Assembly (NCBI GenBank): GCA_964410485.1
Contig: CAYPHJ010000032.1
Location: 1 to 44,981, forward strand
Direction: 5' to 3'
Length of the DNA stretch: 44,981 nt
From: CAYPHJ01 sp964410485
GTDB taxonomy: Bacteria > Desulfobacterota > Binatia > UBA9968
A program made the position numbers and the translations under genes. The first letter of the stretch is position 1. The number at the start of each line of letters is the position of its first letter. Shown piece after piece: positions 17,717-26,190 of the stretch. The notes under the pieces were generated by a model that made no database searches, had not been told where the DNA came from, and saw nothing but the letters and a program-made list of their open reading frames with translations.

Positions 17717-18427
17717 TTATTTCTCCACGACCATCACAGGAAATCCGTGGCGCGCCACTTGCCGTGCAAGCTCTTCGGCGGCGGCGCGATCCGAAAATGT
17801 ACCGAGCCGGACTCGGTAAAGAATGGCGTCCTGTGCGACCAACGGAACGATAGCGGCGTCGGTGTGGAGGCTTGCCAGCCGGTCGCGTACCTGTTGCGCG
17901 TTTTCCAAGCGGGAGAACGATCCTACCTGGACTGTGTAATCGAGCGACGAGCGGATGGACCGAATCTTGTACGGGGTCGCGATAACATCTACATGCACCG
18001 GCACTGTGCCGGGAGTGATCATCCCAAGCGCCGTTCCTGCAGCATAGGACAAGTCGATGATTCTATCTTTGACGAACGGTCCCCGGTCGTTGATTGTGAC
18101 TTCGATCGCCTTGCCGTTTTGTAGGTTTGTCACAAGGACGCGGCTTCCCAGCGGTAAGGTCTGGTGTGCAGCGGTGAGATCGTTTTGGTCGTAAATTACG
18201 CCGCTGGCCGTAGGCTTGCCGTGAAACCCGGGACCGTACCAGGAAGCTATCCCGGTTTGCGTCAGTCGAGCATCGGGACGGCTCGGAGTGCCGACGCGAG
18301 TCGGCGGCAACGAACAGGCGTTGAGAGCCAGAGCGGTCAAGAGCACTCGTAAAACCAGTTTCGATTTTCTCGAGCGCTGCGTGAGCCCACGTTGTAAGGT
18401 TTTGTCGAGTATCATCAGCGGCCGCAT
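17717..18427 (-). CDS. rlpA: RlpA-family septal lipoprotein with SPOR domain
   Basis: About 236 residues from ATG 18427. ATG 18415 and an upstream in-frame start at 18475 are alternatives. A basic, hydrophobic signal ends in LNAC (Cys38), so it is a lipoprotein. The double-psi beta-barrel of RlpA follows (GIASWYGPGFHGKPTASG, LPLGSRVLVTNL, INDRGPFVKDRIIDLS), with the catalytic Asp in NDRGPF. A SPOR domain ends the protein (YTVQVGSFSRLENAQQ, YRVRLGTFSDRAAAEE). Such proteins bind and cleave denuded peptidoglycan at the division site. A TATAAT hexamer overlaps the 18427 ATG, so if that is the promoter the 18415 start would be used. Confidence 0.9.
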   Translation of the reverse strand: MRPLMILDKTLQRGLTQRSRKSKLVLRVLLTALALNACSLPPTRVGTPSRPDARLTQTGIASWYGPGFHGKPTASGVIYDQNDLTAAHQTLPLGSRVLVTNLQNGKAIEVTINDRGPFVKDRIIDLSYAAGTALGMITPGTVPVHVDVIATPYKIRSIRSSLDYTVQVGSFSRLENAQQVRDRLASLHTDAAIVPLVAQDAILYRVRLGTFSDRAAAEELARQVARHGFPVMVVEK

Positions 18428-18607
18428 TATACAGAAACCGCTGTGGAAGAAAAGTTGCGCCGGTCGCCCCGCCACGTTCTACGGATTCGGCCTTGGTCAT
18501 GCACAATGGTGCGGTTTGCGTGATTTCCGTTATCGGATGACCGTTTACCCTGAGAGCGGATTATGCTAGCGTACAAGCAAATAATGCCGTGGGAGTGATG
18601 AGTCGTC

Positions 18608-19354
18608 ATGTCGGGTCATTCGAAGTGGAGCACGATAAAGCATAAGAAAGCCGCCAAGGACGCCAGGAAGGGCAAGCTCTTCACCAAGCTCATCAAGGAG
18701 ATTACGGTGGCCGCCCGTATGGGGGGCGGAGATATCAATGCTAATCCGCGGTTGCGCACTGCGGTGAGCATGGCCAAAGCCAACAGCATGCCCCACGAAA
18801 ACATCGACCGTGCCATAAAAAAAGGCACCGGCGAGTTGGAAGGGGTATCTTACGAGGAAGTCCAGTATGAAGGCTATGGGCCGGGTGGCGCAGCGATCTT
18901 GGCACAAGCTCTCACGGACAACAAAAATCGCACCGTTTCGGAAATTCGCCGCCTGTTTGCCAAATACGGTGGTAACTTGGGTGAAGCCGGCTGTGTGGCC
19001 TGGATGTTTGACAAGAAAGGCCTGATCACTGTCGAGAAAATTCACGCCGACGAAGATCGACTCATGGGCTTGGTTTTGGATGCCGGTGCCGAGGACGTCA
19101 AAGATGAAGGTGATTTGTTTGCAGTCGTCACCCTGGCGGAGGATTTCGAGCGCGTCAAGGAGAGTCTCGAAAAGGAGAGGATTCCTGTCGCGAGCGCACA
19201 AGTGACCATGGTGCCGAAAAATACGGTTGACGTAGATGAAAGATACGCCGAACAGATTTTAAAGCTGGCGGAGGAACTCGAAGATCACGACGATGTGCAG
19301 AGCGTGTCAGCCAATTTCAACATTTCTGACGAACTGATGGAAAAAGCCAGTTAA
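18608..19354 (+). CDS. yebC: YebC/PmpR family protein
   Basis: 248 residues, full length. MSGHSKWSTIKHKKAAKDA is the family's invariant N-terminus, followed by NPRLRTAVSMAKANSMPHEN and YEGYGPGGAAILAQALTDN. Members were named as transcriptional regulators. YebC/TACO1 proteins are now also linked to relieving ribosome stalling at proline-rich sequences. It is the first gene of the yebC-ruvC-ruvA-ruvB run, the standard neighbourhood in many Gram-negative bacteria, and ends 4 bp before ruvC. It is divergent from rlpA. Confidence 0.96.
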   Translation: MSGHSKWSTIKHKKAAKDARKGKLFTKLIKEITVAARMGGGDINANPRLRTAVSMAKANSMPHENIDRAIKKGTGELEGVSYEEVQYEGYGPGGAAILAQALTDNKNRTVSEIRRLFAKYGGNLGEAGCVAWMFDKKGLITVEKIHADEDRLMGLVLDAGAEDVKDEGDLFAVVTLAEDFERVKESLEKERIPVASAQVTMVPKNTVDVDERYAEQILKLAEELEDHDDVQSVSANFNISDELMEKAS

Positions 19355-19358
19355 GCTA

Positions 19359-19940
19359 ATGACCACGGCTCCCCAGCGTCCCTGGAATATCGACCCGGTC
19401 AAGCGGCAAATTATCATGGGTATTGACCCCGGGACCATGGTCACCGGCTGGGGCGTTGTCGAAGCCGTCGGACACACTCTGCGGCATTTGGCTCACGGCA
19501 CGATCGCTACAGCGGGTGCGCAGGATCATGCCGCTCGGCTCAGCCGAATTTATCAAGGAGTCCGCGCCGCATTAGAGGCTCACAAACCGGACAGCGTCAG
19601 CCTGGAACGAGTGTTCTTCGCGCGCAATGCCGCGAGCGCGCTCAAGCTTGGCCAGGCTCGCGGCGTGGCACTGTTGGCGGCTGAGCACAACGGCGTTTGC
19701 GTTCATGAATATGCTGCGTCCGAGATCAAGCTGGCGGTTGTGGGTTACGGACGCGCAACCAAAGAGCAGGTGCAAAGGATGGTGATTTCCCTTCTCGAAA
19801 TGCCGGAGCGACTGGCAATCGATGCCGCCGACGCTCTGGCCGCAGCCATTTGTCATGTACACCAACATTCCTTTCGCTCGCGCATTCTGCACGCCATGCC
19901 TGCTTGGCACGGACCAAAGCAGCGGCGTAGATCATCCTAG
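19359..19940 (+). CDS. ruvC: Holliday junction resolvase RuvC
   Basis: 193 residues. The endonuclease cuts Holliday junctions held by RuvAB (EC 3.1.21.10). The RNase H-like fold carries catalytic acids in GIDPG, LERVFFARN and DAADALAAAI. From the ATG at 19359 there is a 17-residue extension before the first strand (IIMGIDPG). An internal ATG at 19417 would give the usual short N-terminus. I keep 19359 because it lies just after the yebC stop, but this is uncertain. The C-terminal 25 residues are basic and variable. Confidence 0.95.
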   Translation: MTTAPQRPWNIDPVKRQIIMGIDPGTMVTGWGVVEAVGHTLRHLAHGTIATAGAQDHAARLSRIYQGVRAALEAHKPDSVSLERVFFARNAASALKLGQARGVALLAAEHNGVCVHEYAASEIKLAVVGYGRATKEQVQRMVISLLEMPERLAIDAADALAAAICHVHQHSFRSRILHAMPAWHGPKQRRRSS

Positions 19941-20006
19941 CGTTCCCAGGCGTCAGATGTCAGGGCGCACAAACGATAGAGCCGCCGGATCGAGTGTTAA
20001 GTCACC

Positions 20007-20600
20007 GTGATCGCTCAGATTAGTGGAAACCTGGCGCACAAGGTTCCAGGCGAAGTCGTTGTCGACGTCGGCGGGATAGGCTATCAAGTTTTTATTCCAC
20101 TGAATGTTTTTTATGGCCTGCCGGAGATCGGCCATCGGGTGAATCTCTACATTCACACGCATGTGCGTGAAGACGCGTTGCAGCTGTTTGGTTTTGGCGG
20201 ACTCGAGGAGAAGCAGGTTTTTCTCCTGCTCATTAGCGTGGCGGGGATCGGCCCCAAGCTCGCCATCAATATTCTCTCCGGGATCCCGGCGGTGGAGCTC
20301 GTGCACGCTGTCAAGCATGGCGATCAGATCAGGCTCGTGTCGATACCAGGCGTGGGCAAAAAACTGGCCGAGCGTATTATCTTAGAGCTCAAGGATAAAC
20401 TCATTACCCTGGACTCCCCCGTAGTGCCTAGTGCGGCACAAACCAACGGCTCGCAGGTAATGCAGGACGCGATATCCGCGCTGGTGAATCTTGGGTACCG
20501 AAAAGCCGAGGTGGAGAAAAATGTGCGCGAGATCATTGAGGTCGGCAGACAAGATCTCGAAGCTGTGATCATGGAAGCGCTCCGGCGCATGAGCCGGTAA
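20007..20600 (+). CDS. ruvA: Holliday junction branch migration protein RuvA
   Basis: 197 residues from a GTG start, the normal length. Domain I (MIAQISGNLAHK, VVDVGGIGYQV, HTHVREDALQLFGF) is the OB-like fold. Domain II carries the helix-hairpin-helix motifs LISVAGIGPKLAINIL and LVSIPGVGKKLAERII, which bind junction DNA. Domain III (about 150-197, ALVNLGYRKAEVEKNV) contacts RuvB. It lies 66 bp after ruvC and 39 bp before ruvB. Confidence 0.97.
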   Translation: MIAQISGNLAHKVPGEVVVDVGGIGYQVFIPLNVFYGLPEIGHRVNLYIHTHVREDALQLFGFGGLEEKQVFLLLISVAGIGPKLAINILSGIPAVELVHAVKHGDQIRLVSIPGVGKKLAERIILELKDKLITLDSPVVPSAAQTNGSQVMQDAISALVNLGYRKAEVEKNVREIIEVGRQDLEAVIMEALRRMSR

Positions 20601-20639
20601 TGCGCCTTTTCCAGAAGCATTACGCCGAAAAAAATTACC

Positions 20640-21677
20640 ATGGAAGCGCGGCCCGTATCGGCAAAAAGATTTGAAGATGATCTGAGCTATGAGCTCAACC
20701 TGCGCCCAAGAGGTTTTGACGAGTACGTCGGCCAAGATCAAATCAAGGAAAACCTCAAGGTCGCCATCGATGCGGCCCGCGGGCGTGGCGACGTGCTCGA
20801 TCACCTGTTGTTTCACGGTCCGCCAGGGCTGGGCAAGACCTCGCTCGCCTATATCATAGCGCGCGAAATGGGGGTGAATATCAAGGCCACCTCCGGTCCG
20901 GTGGTGGAGCGCGCCGGGGATCTGGCGGCTATTCTGACCAACCTCGAAGAGGGCGATGTCTTGTTTATCGACGAAATCCATCGATTGAACCATGTCGTGG
21001 AAGAGGTCCTCTACCCGGCCATGGAGGATTTTCAAATCGATATCCTGATCGGTCAGGGTCCGGCGGCACGATCCATTAAGCTGGATTTGAAACGTTTCAC
21101 ATTAATCGGGGCAACCACAAGGTCGGGTCTGCTCACATCTCCGTTGCGCGACCGTTTCGGCTTCAGTTTTCGCTTGGATTTTTATTCACCAGAGACATTG
21201 ACGCGGATACTCAAACGATCGGCTGCCATCCTCAACGTCGTAGGGGATGAGGCCGGTATCGGCGAAATCGCTCGCCGCTCCCGCGGCACACCCCGGATCG
21301 CCAACCGCCTTCTCCGTCGCGTTCGCGATTACGCCCAGGTGAAAGCGGACGGAGCCATTTCCCAGAGTGTGACGGAAGAGGCGTTGCGCATGCTGGATGT
21401 CGACCCCAAGGGACTCGATAAAATGGACACCATGCTACTGCGTACCTTGATTGAAAAGTTCGCCGGAGGCCCGGTGGGGGTGGAAACGTTAGCGGCCGCC
21501 ATTGGTGAGGAGAAAGACACCATAGAGGACGTCTATGAGCCTTTTTTGATTCAAGCAGGCTTTCTGCAGCGCACCCCGCGGGGGCGAATGGCGACATCCC
21601 TGGCCTATGAACACTTTGGCTTGTCACAAACATCGGACAAGACCAGCACAACTAAAAACCAGCCCACGCTGTTCTAG
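20640..21677 (+). CDS. ruvB: Holliday junction branch migration ATPase RuvB
   Basis: 345 residues, the usual length. This AAA+ motor drives branch migration with RuvA. The N-terminal box LRPRGFDEYVGQDQIKENL, Walker A GPPGLGKTSLA, Walker B LFIDEIHRL, sensor 1 LIGATTRSG and the arginine-containing LRDRFGF are all present. The winged-helix C-terminus includes RTPRGRMATSLAYEHF. The start ATG 20640 gives MEARPVSAKRFEDD. The last 15 residues are a variable Ser/Thr-rich tail. Confidence 0.98.
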   Translation: MEARPVSAKRFEDDLSYELNLRPRGFDEYVGQDQIKENLKVAIDAARGRGDVLDHLLFHGPPGLGKTSLAYIIAREMGVNIKATSGPVVERAGDLAAILTNLEEGDVLFIDEIHRLNHVVEEVLYPAMEDFQIDILIGQGPAARSIKLDLKRFTLIGATTRSGLLTSPLRDRFGFSFRLDFYSPETLTRILKRSAAILNVVGDEAGIGEIARRSRGTPRIANRLLRRVRDYAQVKADGAISQSVTEEALRMLDVDPKGLDKMDTMLLRTLIEKFAGGPVGVETLAAAIGEEKDTIEDVYEPFLIQAGFLQRTPRGRMATSLAYEHFGLSQTSDKTSTTKNQPTLF

Positions 21678-21734
21678 ATGAATAGGTTGCGCGCGAGGGA
21701 AGGGACGCACTAAAATAGCAGGCGGAGTTGAGCG

Positions 21735-21947
21735 ATGCCCGAGTTCGGGAGAATTCTCATATACGTGGGCGTCTTTCTGGTCGTGCTTGGACTCATAGTT
21801 TCCTTGGCGGGCCGAGTGCCATGGATTGGCCAGTTACCCGGGGATATCTACATTCAGCGGGAGCGATTTAGTTTTTACTTTCCGATCACCACGTGTCTCC
21901 TGATCAGCGCGGTCTTGACGCTTGTCCTTTACTTCTTGCGGCGTTAA
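21735..21947 (+). CDS. DUF2905 family small membrane protein
   Basis: 70 residues with two membrane helices (residues 5-25 and 48-68) separated by GRVPWIGQLPGDIYIQRERF, the diagnostic loop of DUF2905. Function is unknown. The family is often found just after ruvB in deltaproteobacterial-type genomes, as here (57 bp downstream). It ends 38 bp before the kinase start chosen below. Confidence 0.88.
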   Translation: MPEFGRILIYVGVFLVVLGLIVSLAGRVPWIGQLPGDIYIQRERFSFYFPITTCLLISAVLTLVLYFLRR

Positions 21948-21985
21948 AATTGCGCAATCTTTCCATCGGCTTAACGGCATTGCAC

Positions 21986-24229
21986 ATGGACGACATGCCC
22001 AACAGCAGCGATCAGGTTCCCGAGGAGAACCTCCGGCTCCAGGAAGCCAAACGCCGCAGACGCGAGGGCGTGGTGATCCTGATCACCACGTTCATGGTCC
22101 TGGCGTTTGCTTTTTTCGAGGTGCAATTGCCGGCCGTGTCTCCTGAGTATTCACTCGGTAGCAATATTGCGTTCTTCATCCTCATCAATGTCAACATCAT
22201 CTTGCTGGTGTTGCTGGTATTTTTGGTTGTCCGAAACCTGATCAAGCTGATCTTTGAGCGCAAACGCCGGATTCTCGGTTCCAGGTTGCGGGTGCGTCTG
22301 GTCTTGGCGTTCATTGCGCTTTCGCTCGTTCCGACATTGCTGTTGTTCGTCATTGCCGGCGGGTTCGTTACAAGGTCCTTTGATCGATGGTTCGATCTGC
22401 AGGTTGAGAATGCTTTACAAGGGTCCTTGGAAATTGGCCAGACCTATTATCAGAACTCCGCGAACAATGCATTGTTCTATGCGCGACAATTGAGCCAACG
22501 TATCACTCAGGAGGGTCTTTTCCATCCGCAGCGCGTCGAAGATCTCAAGGAATTCGTCCAGAGCAAACAACGGGAGTACAACCTCGGTACCGTCGAATTG
22601 TTTGGTCCAAACCGCCAGCTGCTCGTTCTCGCTTTTAATGATCAAGTCCCCACAGGGGTTACCGTGAAAGCCGAAACCGAGTTTCTTACGCGCGCTTTGC
22701 GGGGACTCGAGGTTACCCGAACTCAGGCATTCGGGGAAGGGGACGTTATTCGCGGCGGTGTGCCCATTTACGATACCGACAGGAGAGTTTTGGGGGTTGT
22801 GGTAGTCGACTACTATGTTCCCAAGAGCATTACCAAGCGAGCCTTGCAGATTTCACGCTCCTACGAACAATACAAACAACTTAGCTTTCTCAAGGCGCCC
22901 GTCAAAAACAGTTACATTCTCACTTTGCTCCTGATCACGCTAGTCATTATCTTCGCCGCCACCTGGTGCGGGCTATATCTGGCTAAAGGAATCACTGTGC
23001 CCATTCAGAAGCTTGCAGAGGGGACCCGTGAGGTGGCACACGGCAATTGGGACTACAAGATCGGAACCAGCGGCGATGATGAGATCGGCGTTCTCGTCGA
23101 TTCGTTCAATCAGATGACAGGCAACCTGAAGCAGATCAATCTCGAGTTAGAGCGCAGGGGCAGGTTTGTCGAGACGCTGCTTGCCAATATCGCAGCCGGC
23201 GTCATCTCTGTGGACCCGTCGGGCAAGATCACCACTTGGAACAAGGCTGCCGAGCAAATGTTGGGCGTTCGCGCTGACTCCGCTTTGGGAAGACACTACG
23301 AGCAAGTATTTCAGTCCGAGTCCCTTCAAGTCATGCGCGAAATTGTCGATAGCACCAGTGAGCGAGAACCTGTGGAGCGGGAGGTCACTCTGCCGCTGCC
23401 CGAACAGCTGCTGACCGCCGTGGTGACAGCCGCGACTTTGAGGGATGAGGAGGGTGCCAGTCTCGGCTTGATGGTGTTTCTCGAAGATATCACGCAGATC
23501 CAAAAGGTTCAGAGAATGGAAGCTTGGCGAGAGGTTGCGCGCAGGATCGCGCATGAAATCAAAAATCCTCTGACTCCGATCCAGTTGTCGGCGGAACGGC
23601 TGCGAAAACGGTACGCGGGTATGTCCGATGGCAATGGCTCCGTTCTGGACAAATGCACCACGACCATCATCCAGCAGGTGGACGAGCTCAAGAACCTCGT
23701 AAATGAGTTCTCGCAATTCGCTCGTTTGCCTTCGGCGCGGCTGGCACCCAACGATTTAAACGAGATCGTACAGGAAGCGTTGTTTCTCTTTAAGGAAGGC
23801 CACAAGGAAGTCCGCTTTGAGTTTGTTCCCGGGGTGATTCCACCCTTGGATCTGGATCGGCAGCAGATCAAGCGAGTCTTGATCAACCTTTTGGACAATG
23901 CCGTAGCAGCGGTTGAAGGCCGGGGTGAAGTGAGACTGGCGACGGTCTTCGACCGGTCACACGGACTGGTCTACTTGGAAGTTGTCGACGATGGTTGCGG
24001 ATTGACGCCGGAGATCCGAACAAAGATATTCGAGCCGTATTTTTCAACCAAGGAAAACGGCACCGGGTTGGGTCTGACGATCGTGAATCAAATTGTTGAA
24101 GACCACCAGGGGTACATTCGAGTGCGGCTGAACGAGCCTCGCGGCACAAAATTCATTATTGAATTTCCAGTACGCGAGCGAGCTGTGGTGCCGGAACTCA
24201 AGAATACAATAGCACCGTTCATAACCTGA
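21986..24229 (+). CDS. NtrY-like membrane sensor histidine kinase
   Basis: 747 residues from ATG 21986. An open frame back to GTG 21893 would overlap the DUF2905 gene, and the extra part has no family features. Three membrane helices fall within the first 130 residues, then an extracytoplasmic domain to about 310 (LEIGQTYYQNSANNALFYAR), a fourth helix, a HAMP domain (about 335-385), a PAS domain (about 390-500), HisKA with phosphoacceptor His523 in IAHEIKNPLTPIQ, and HATPase_c (LINLLDNAVAAV, DDGCGL, GTGLGL). This is NtrY architecture. NtrY normally phosphorylates NtrX. Here the next gene, 10 bp downstream, is a receiver fused to LpxC, so that is its likely partner. Confidence 0.93.
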   Translation: MDDMPNSSDQVPEENLRLQEAKRRRREGVVILITTFMVLAFAFFEVQLPAVSPEYSLGSNIAFFILINVNIILLVLLVFLVVRNLIKLIFERKRRILGSRLRVRLVLAFIALSLVPTLLLFVIAGGFVTRSFDRWFDLQVENALQGSLEIGQTYYQNSANNALFYARQLSQRITQEGLFHPQRVEDLKEFVQSKQREYNLGTVELFGPNRQLLVLAFNDQVPTGVTVKAETEFLTRALRGLEVTRTQAFGEGDVIRGGVPIYDTDRRVLGVVVVDYYVPKSITKRALQISRSYEQYKQLSFLKAPVKNSYILTLLLITLVIIFAATWCGLYLAKGITVPIQKLAEGTREVAHGNWDYKIGTSGDDEIGVLVDSFNQMTGNLKQINLELERRGRFVETLLANIAAGVISVDPSGKITTWNKAAEQMLGVRADSALGRHYEQVFQSESLQVMREIVDSTSEREPVEREVTLPLPEQLLTAVVTAATLRDEEGASLGLMVFLEDITQIQKVQRMEAWREVARRIAHEIKNPLTPIQLSAERLRKRYAGMSDGNGSVLDKCTTTIIQQVDELKNLVNEFSQFARLPSARLAPNDLNEIVQEALFLFKEGHKEVRFEFVPGVIPPLDLDRQQIKRVLINLLDNAVAAVEGRGEVRLATVFDRSHGLVYLEVVDDGCGLTPEIRTKIFEPYFSTKENGTGLGLTIVNQIVEDHQGYIRVRLNEPRGTKFIIEFPVRERAVVPELKNTIAPFIT

Positions 24230-24239
24230 AGGAGGAAGG

Positions 24240-25538
24240 GTGGAACAAGCATTGCCACAACAGACTGTACTGATTGTCGACGATGAGGACGGGGTGCGTG
24301 AGTCCGTCAGAGAAGTTTTGACCGATGAAGGTTACCGAGTCGTCGATACTTCGGACGGCACCATTGTTCTGGACCTCATCGAGCGAGAGAAGCCCGGACT
24401 CGTGCTGCTCGATATCTGGATGCCTCAGATCGATGGAATTGGATTGCTTAAGAAGATCAAAACCAAGAAGCCGAAGACAAAAGTCGTCATGGTGTCAGGT
24501 CATGGCAATATTCACACGGCCGTGACGGCAACCAAGTTCGGCGCTTTCGACTTCATTGAAAAGCCGCTCTCCTTGCATGGTCTGCTTTCAACGGTCCAGC
24601 GCGCGCTCAGGGAGCCGAGCCTCGGCCGTGAAGAGGACGGCAAGAATGACCAACAGAGCAGCGCTACGAAAAGCAGTGCCCGGGGGCATCGGCGCTCGGT
24701 GGCAGCCACGAGCATCATCCAAAAGACTTTGAAAAGGAGCGTGGTCATCTCCGGCCAGGGTTTGCATTCCGGGATCAAGACCGGCCTGATCGTGCATCCC
24801 TTGCCGCCCAACAGCGGTATTGTTTTTAGCGGGCTTTCCGCGGAAGCGCGTGTGCCGGCTCATCTCGATTATGTCGGCTCAACCGGTTATGCGACCTCGC
24901 TGAGAAGTAAAGATTTCGCGGTCGGGACGGTGGAGCATTTTTTGGCCGTGCTACATAGCTACGGAATCACTAATTTGTTGGTCAAGGTGCAGAGCGAAAT
25001 CCCGATCCTGGACGGCTCCGCCCTGGAGTTCTGTCAGCTGATCGAAGAAGCGGGCGTTCAGGAGGAAGTTGAAGAGAGCGCCGAAATTGTCATCGATCGT
25101 GTCTATCGCCTGGTGGGTGAGCATGGAAAGTCGATCAGCATCGAGCCGGCGGATGCCTTTTCGGTCCGCTATGTGCTGAACTATCCGGCGCCCGTCGGAA
25201 TCCAGGAGCATACCTACAGGTTCCAAGGGGCCGAATTCTTCAAGTCCGAAATTGCGCCGGCGCGGACCTTTGGGTTTCTGAAGGATATTGAAAGACTGCA
25301 AAATGCCGGCCTGGTGAATGGGGGAAAGCTCAACAATTGTATCCTGATCGACGATGAAAGAATTATTAACACGGACCTGCGTTTTCCCGATGAGCTCGCC
25401 CGGCACAAGATTCTGGACATTATCGGCGATTTCTATTTGTTCGGCAGGCCCATTCGGGGCGCGATCACCGCGCAGATGACCGGGCACTCCGATAATATCG
25501 CGCTCCTGCGGGATCTCCGTAAGGGAATGCGTCTTTAG
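24240..25538 (+). CDS. lpxC: Receiver domain fused to UDP-3-O-acyl-GlcNAc deacetylase LpxC
   Basis: 432 residues from GTG 24240, with GGAGGAAG just upstream. Residues 1-123 are an NtrX-like receiver: acidic pair Asp14-Asp15, phosphoacceptor Asp58 (LLDIWMP), Ser86 in MVSGHGNI, Lys108 in DFIEKP. A hydrophilic linker rich in Ser, Gln and Lys covers about 124-161. Residues 162-432 are a full LpxC (EC 3.5.1.108), the zinc deacetylase that commits to lipid A synthesis. Its hallmarks are TLKRSVVISGQGLHSG, Glu232-His233 (GTVEHF), ILDGSA, ARTFGF, His389/Lys390/Asp393 (HKILDIIGD) and His416 (TGHSDN). The His389-to-Asp393 and His389-to-His416 spacings equal those of E. coli LpxC. NtrX's AAA+ and DNA-binding domains are absent. 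Confidence 0.95.
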   Translation: MEQALPQQTVLIVDDEDGVRESVREVLTDEGYRVVDTSDGTIVLDLIEREKPGLVLLDIWMPQIDGIGLLKKIKTKKPKTKVVMVSGHGNIHTAVTATKFGAFDFIEKPLSLHGLLSTVQRALREPSLGREEDGKNDQQSSATKSSARGHRRSVAATSIIQKTLKRSVVISGQGLHSGIKTGLIVHPLPPNSGIVFSGLSAEARVPAHLDYVGSTGYATSLRSKDFAVGTVEHFLAVLHSYGITNLLVKVQSEIPILDGSALEFCQLIEEAGVQEEVEESAEIVIDRVYRLVGEHGKSISIEPADAFSVRYVLNYPAPVGIQEHTYRFQGAEFFKSEIAPARTFGFLKDIERLQNAGLVNGGKLNNCILIDDERIINTDLRFPDELARHKILDIIGDFYLFGRPIRGAITAQMTGHSDNIALLRDLRKGMRL

Positions 25539-25559
25539 ACTTTTCTCAACAGTGCTTCG

Positions 25560-26009
25560 ATGACAGCTTCGGCTCAGTTTACACGGCTGTTCACCGTCGA
25601 TGAGGCAAACGCGCTGCTCCCGGTTCTGCGGCCGTTGGTTGAAAATATTCTTGAAAATATAAGGCGACTGAAACTAAAGAGCGAGATCGTTATTCGTGCG
25701 GAGCGGCTCGATCCAGAAGCCCCCAATCTTATGGATCGATTGCAGAGGGACGGCGACATTGCACGGCTGATAGGTCAGGTGAAGGGCTGGGTCGAGGAGA
25801 TTCACAGCTATGGGTGCATGTGTAAAGGCGTCGAGCAAGGCCTGGTGGATTTTCCCTGCCTGTTTGGGCCGGAGGTGGTTTTCCTCTGCTGGCAATTTGG
25901 CGAGCCGACGGTCAGCCATTGGCACCGAGTCGAGGATGGATTTGCCGGTCGCCGACCGTTGCTGGACATTGACGAAACGGGCCCCGGCGGGAACGGCCCG
26001 TATCATTAG
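25560..26009 (+). CDS. DUF2203 family protein
   Basis: 149 residues, cytoplasmic. The N-terminal half (LFTVDEANALLPVLRPLVEN) is a helical coil. The C-terminal half has the conserved GCMCKGVEQGLVDFPCLFGP, then LCWQFGEPTVSHWHRVEDGF and GRRPL, which define DUF2203. The family has no established function. The His/Cys/Glu-rich C-terminal motif suggests metal binding, which is only inference. It is 21 bp after lpxC and likely in the same transcript. A 180-bp non-coding stretch with short pyrimidine-rich repeats (around 26035-26110) follows. Confidence 0.88.
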   Translation: MTASAQFTRLFTVDEANALLPVLRPLVENILENIRRLKLKSEIVIRAERLDPEAPNLMDRLQRDGDIARLIGQVKGWVEEIHSYGCMCKGVEQGLVDFPCLFGPEVVFLCWQFGEPTVSHWHRVEDGFAGRRPLLDIDETGPGGNGPYH

Positions 26010-26190
26010 ATTAGGTCGGCCTCTAGAGCGAGATATCCTCGGTTCCGGGTCTCGGCTTCCGGGTTTCATGAGGGCTCGCGTTCTTCCTGGGTTCCTGGTT
26101 TGTGCTCTTTAGTTTTTCAGGACTAGAAACAGGAAGCTACTAGTGGAACTGTTTTTTGTCCGGAACTAAACTCTAATCGAGCTGCCAGTT

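Noticed and set aside
21893..21985. N-terminal extension of the NtrY-like kinase
   Set aside because: It overlaps the DUF2905 gene and adds residues without family features; ATG 21986 is the better start.
26010..26190. Pyrimidine-rich repeated stretch between the DUF2203 gene and queG
   Set aside because: Short imperfect repeats are present but no stable hairpin with a T tract or regular array emerges.
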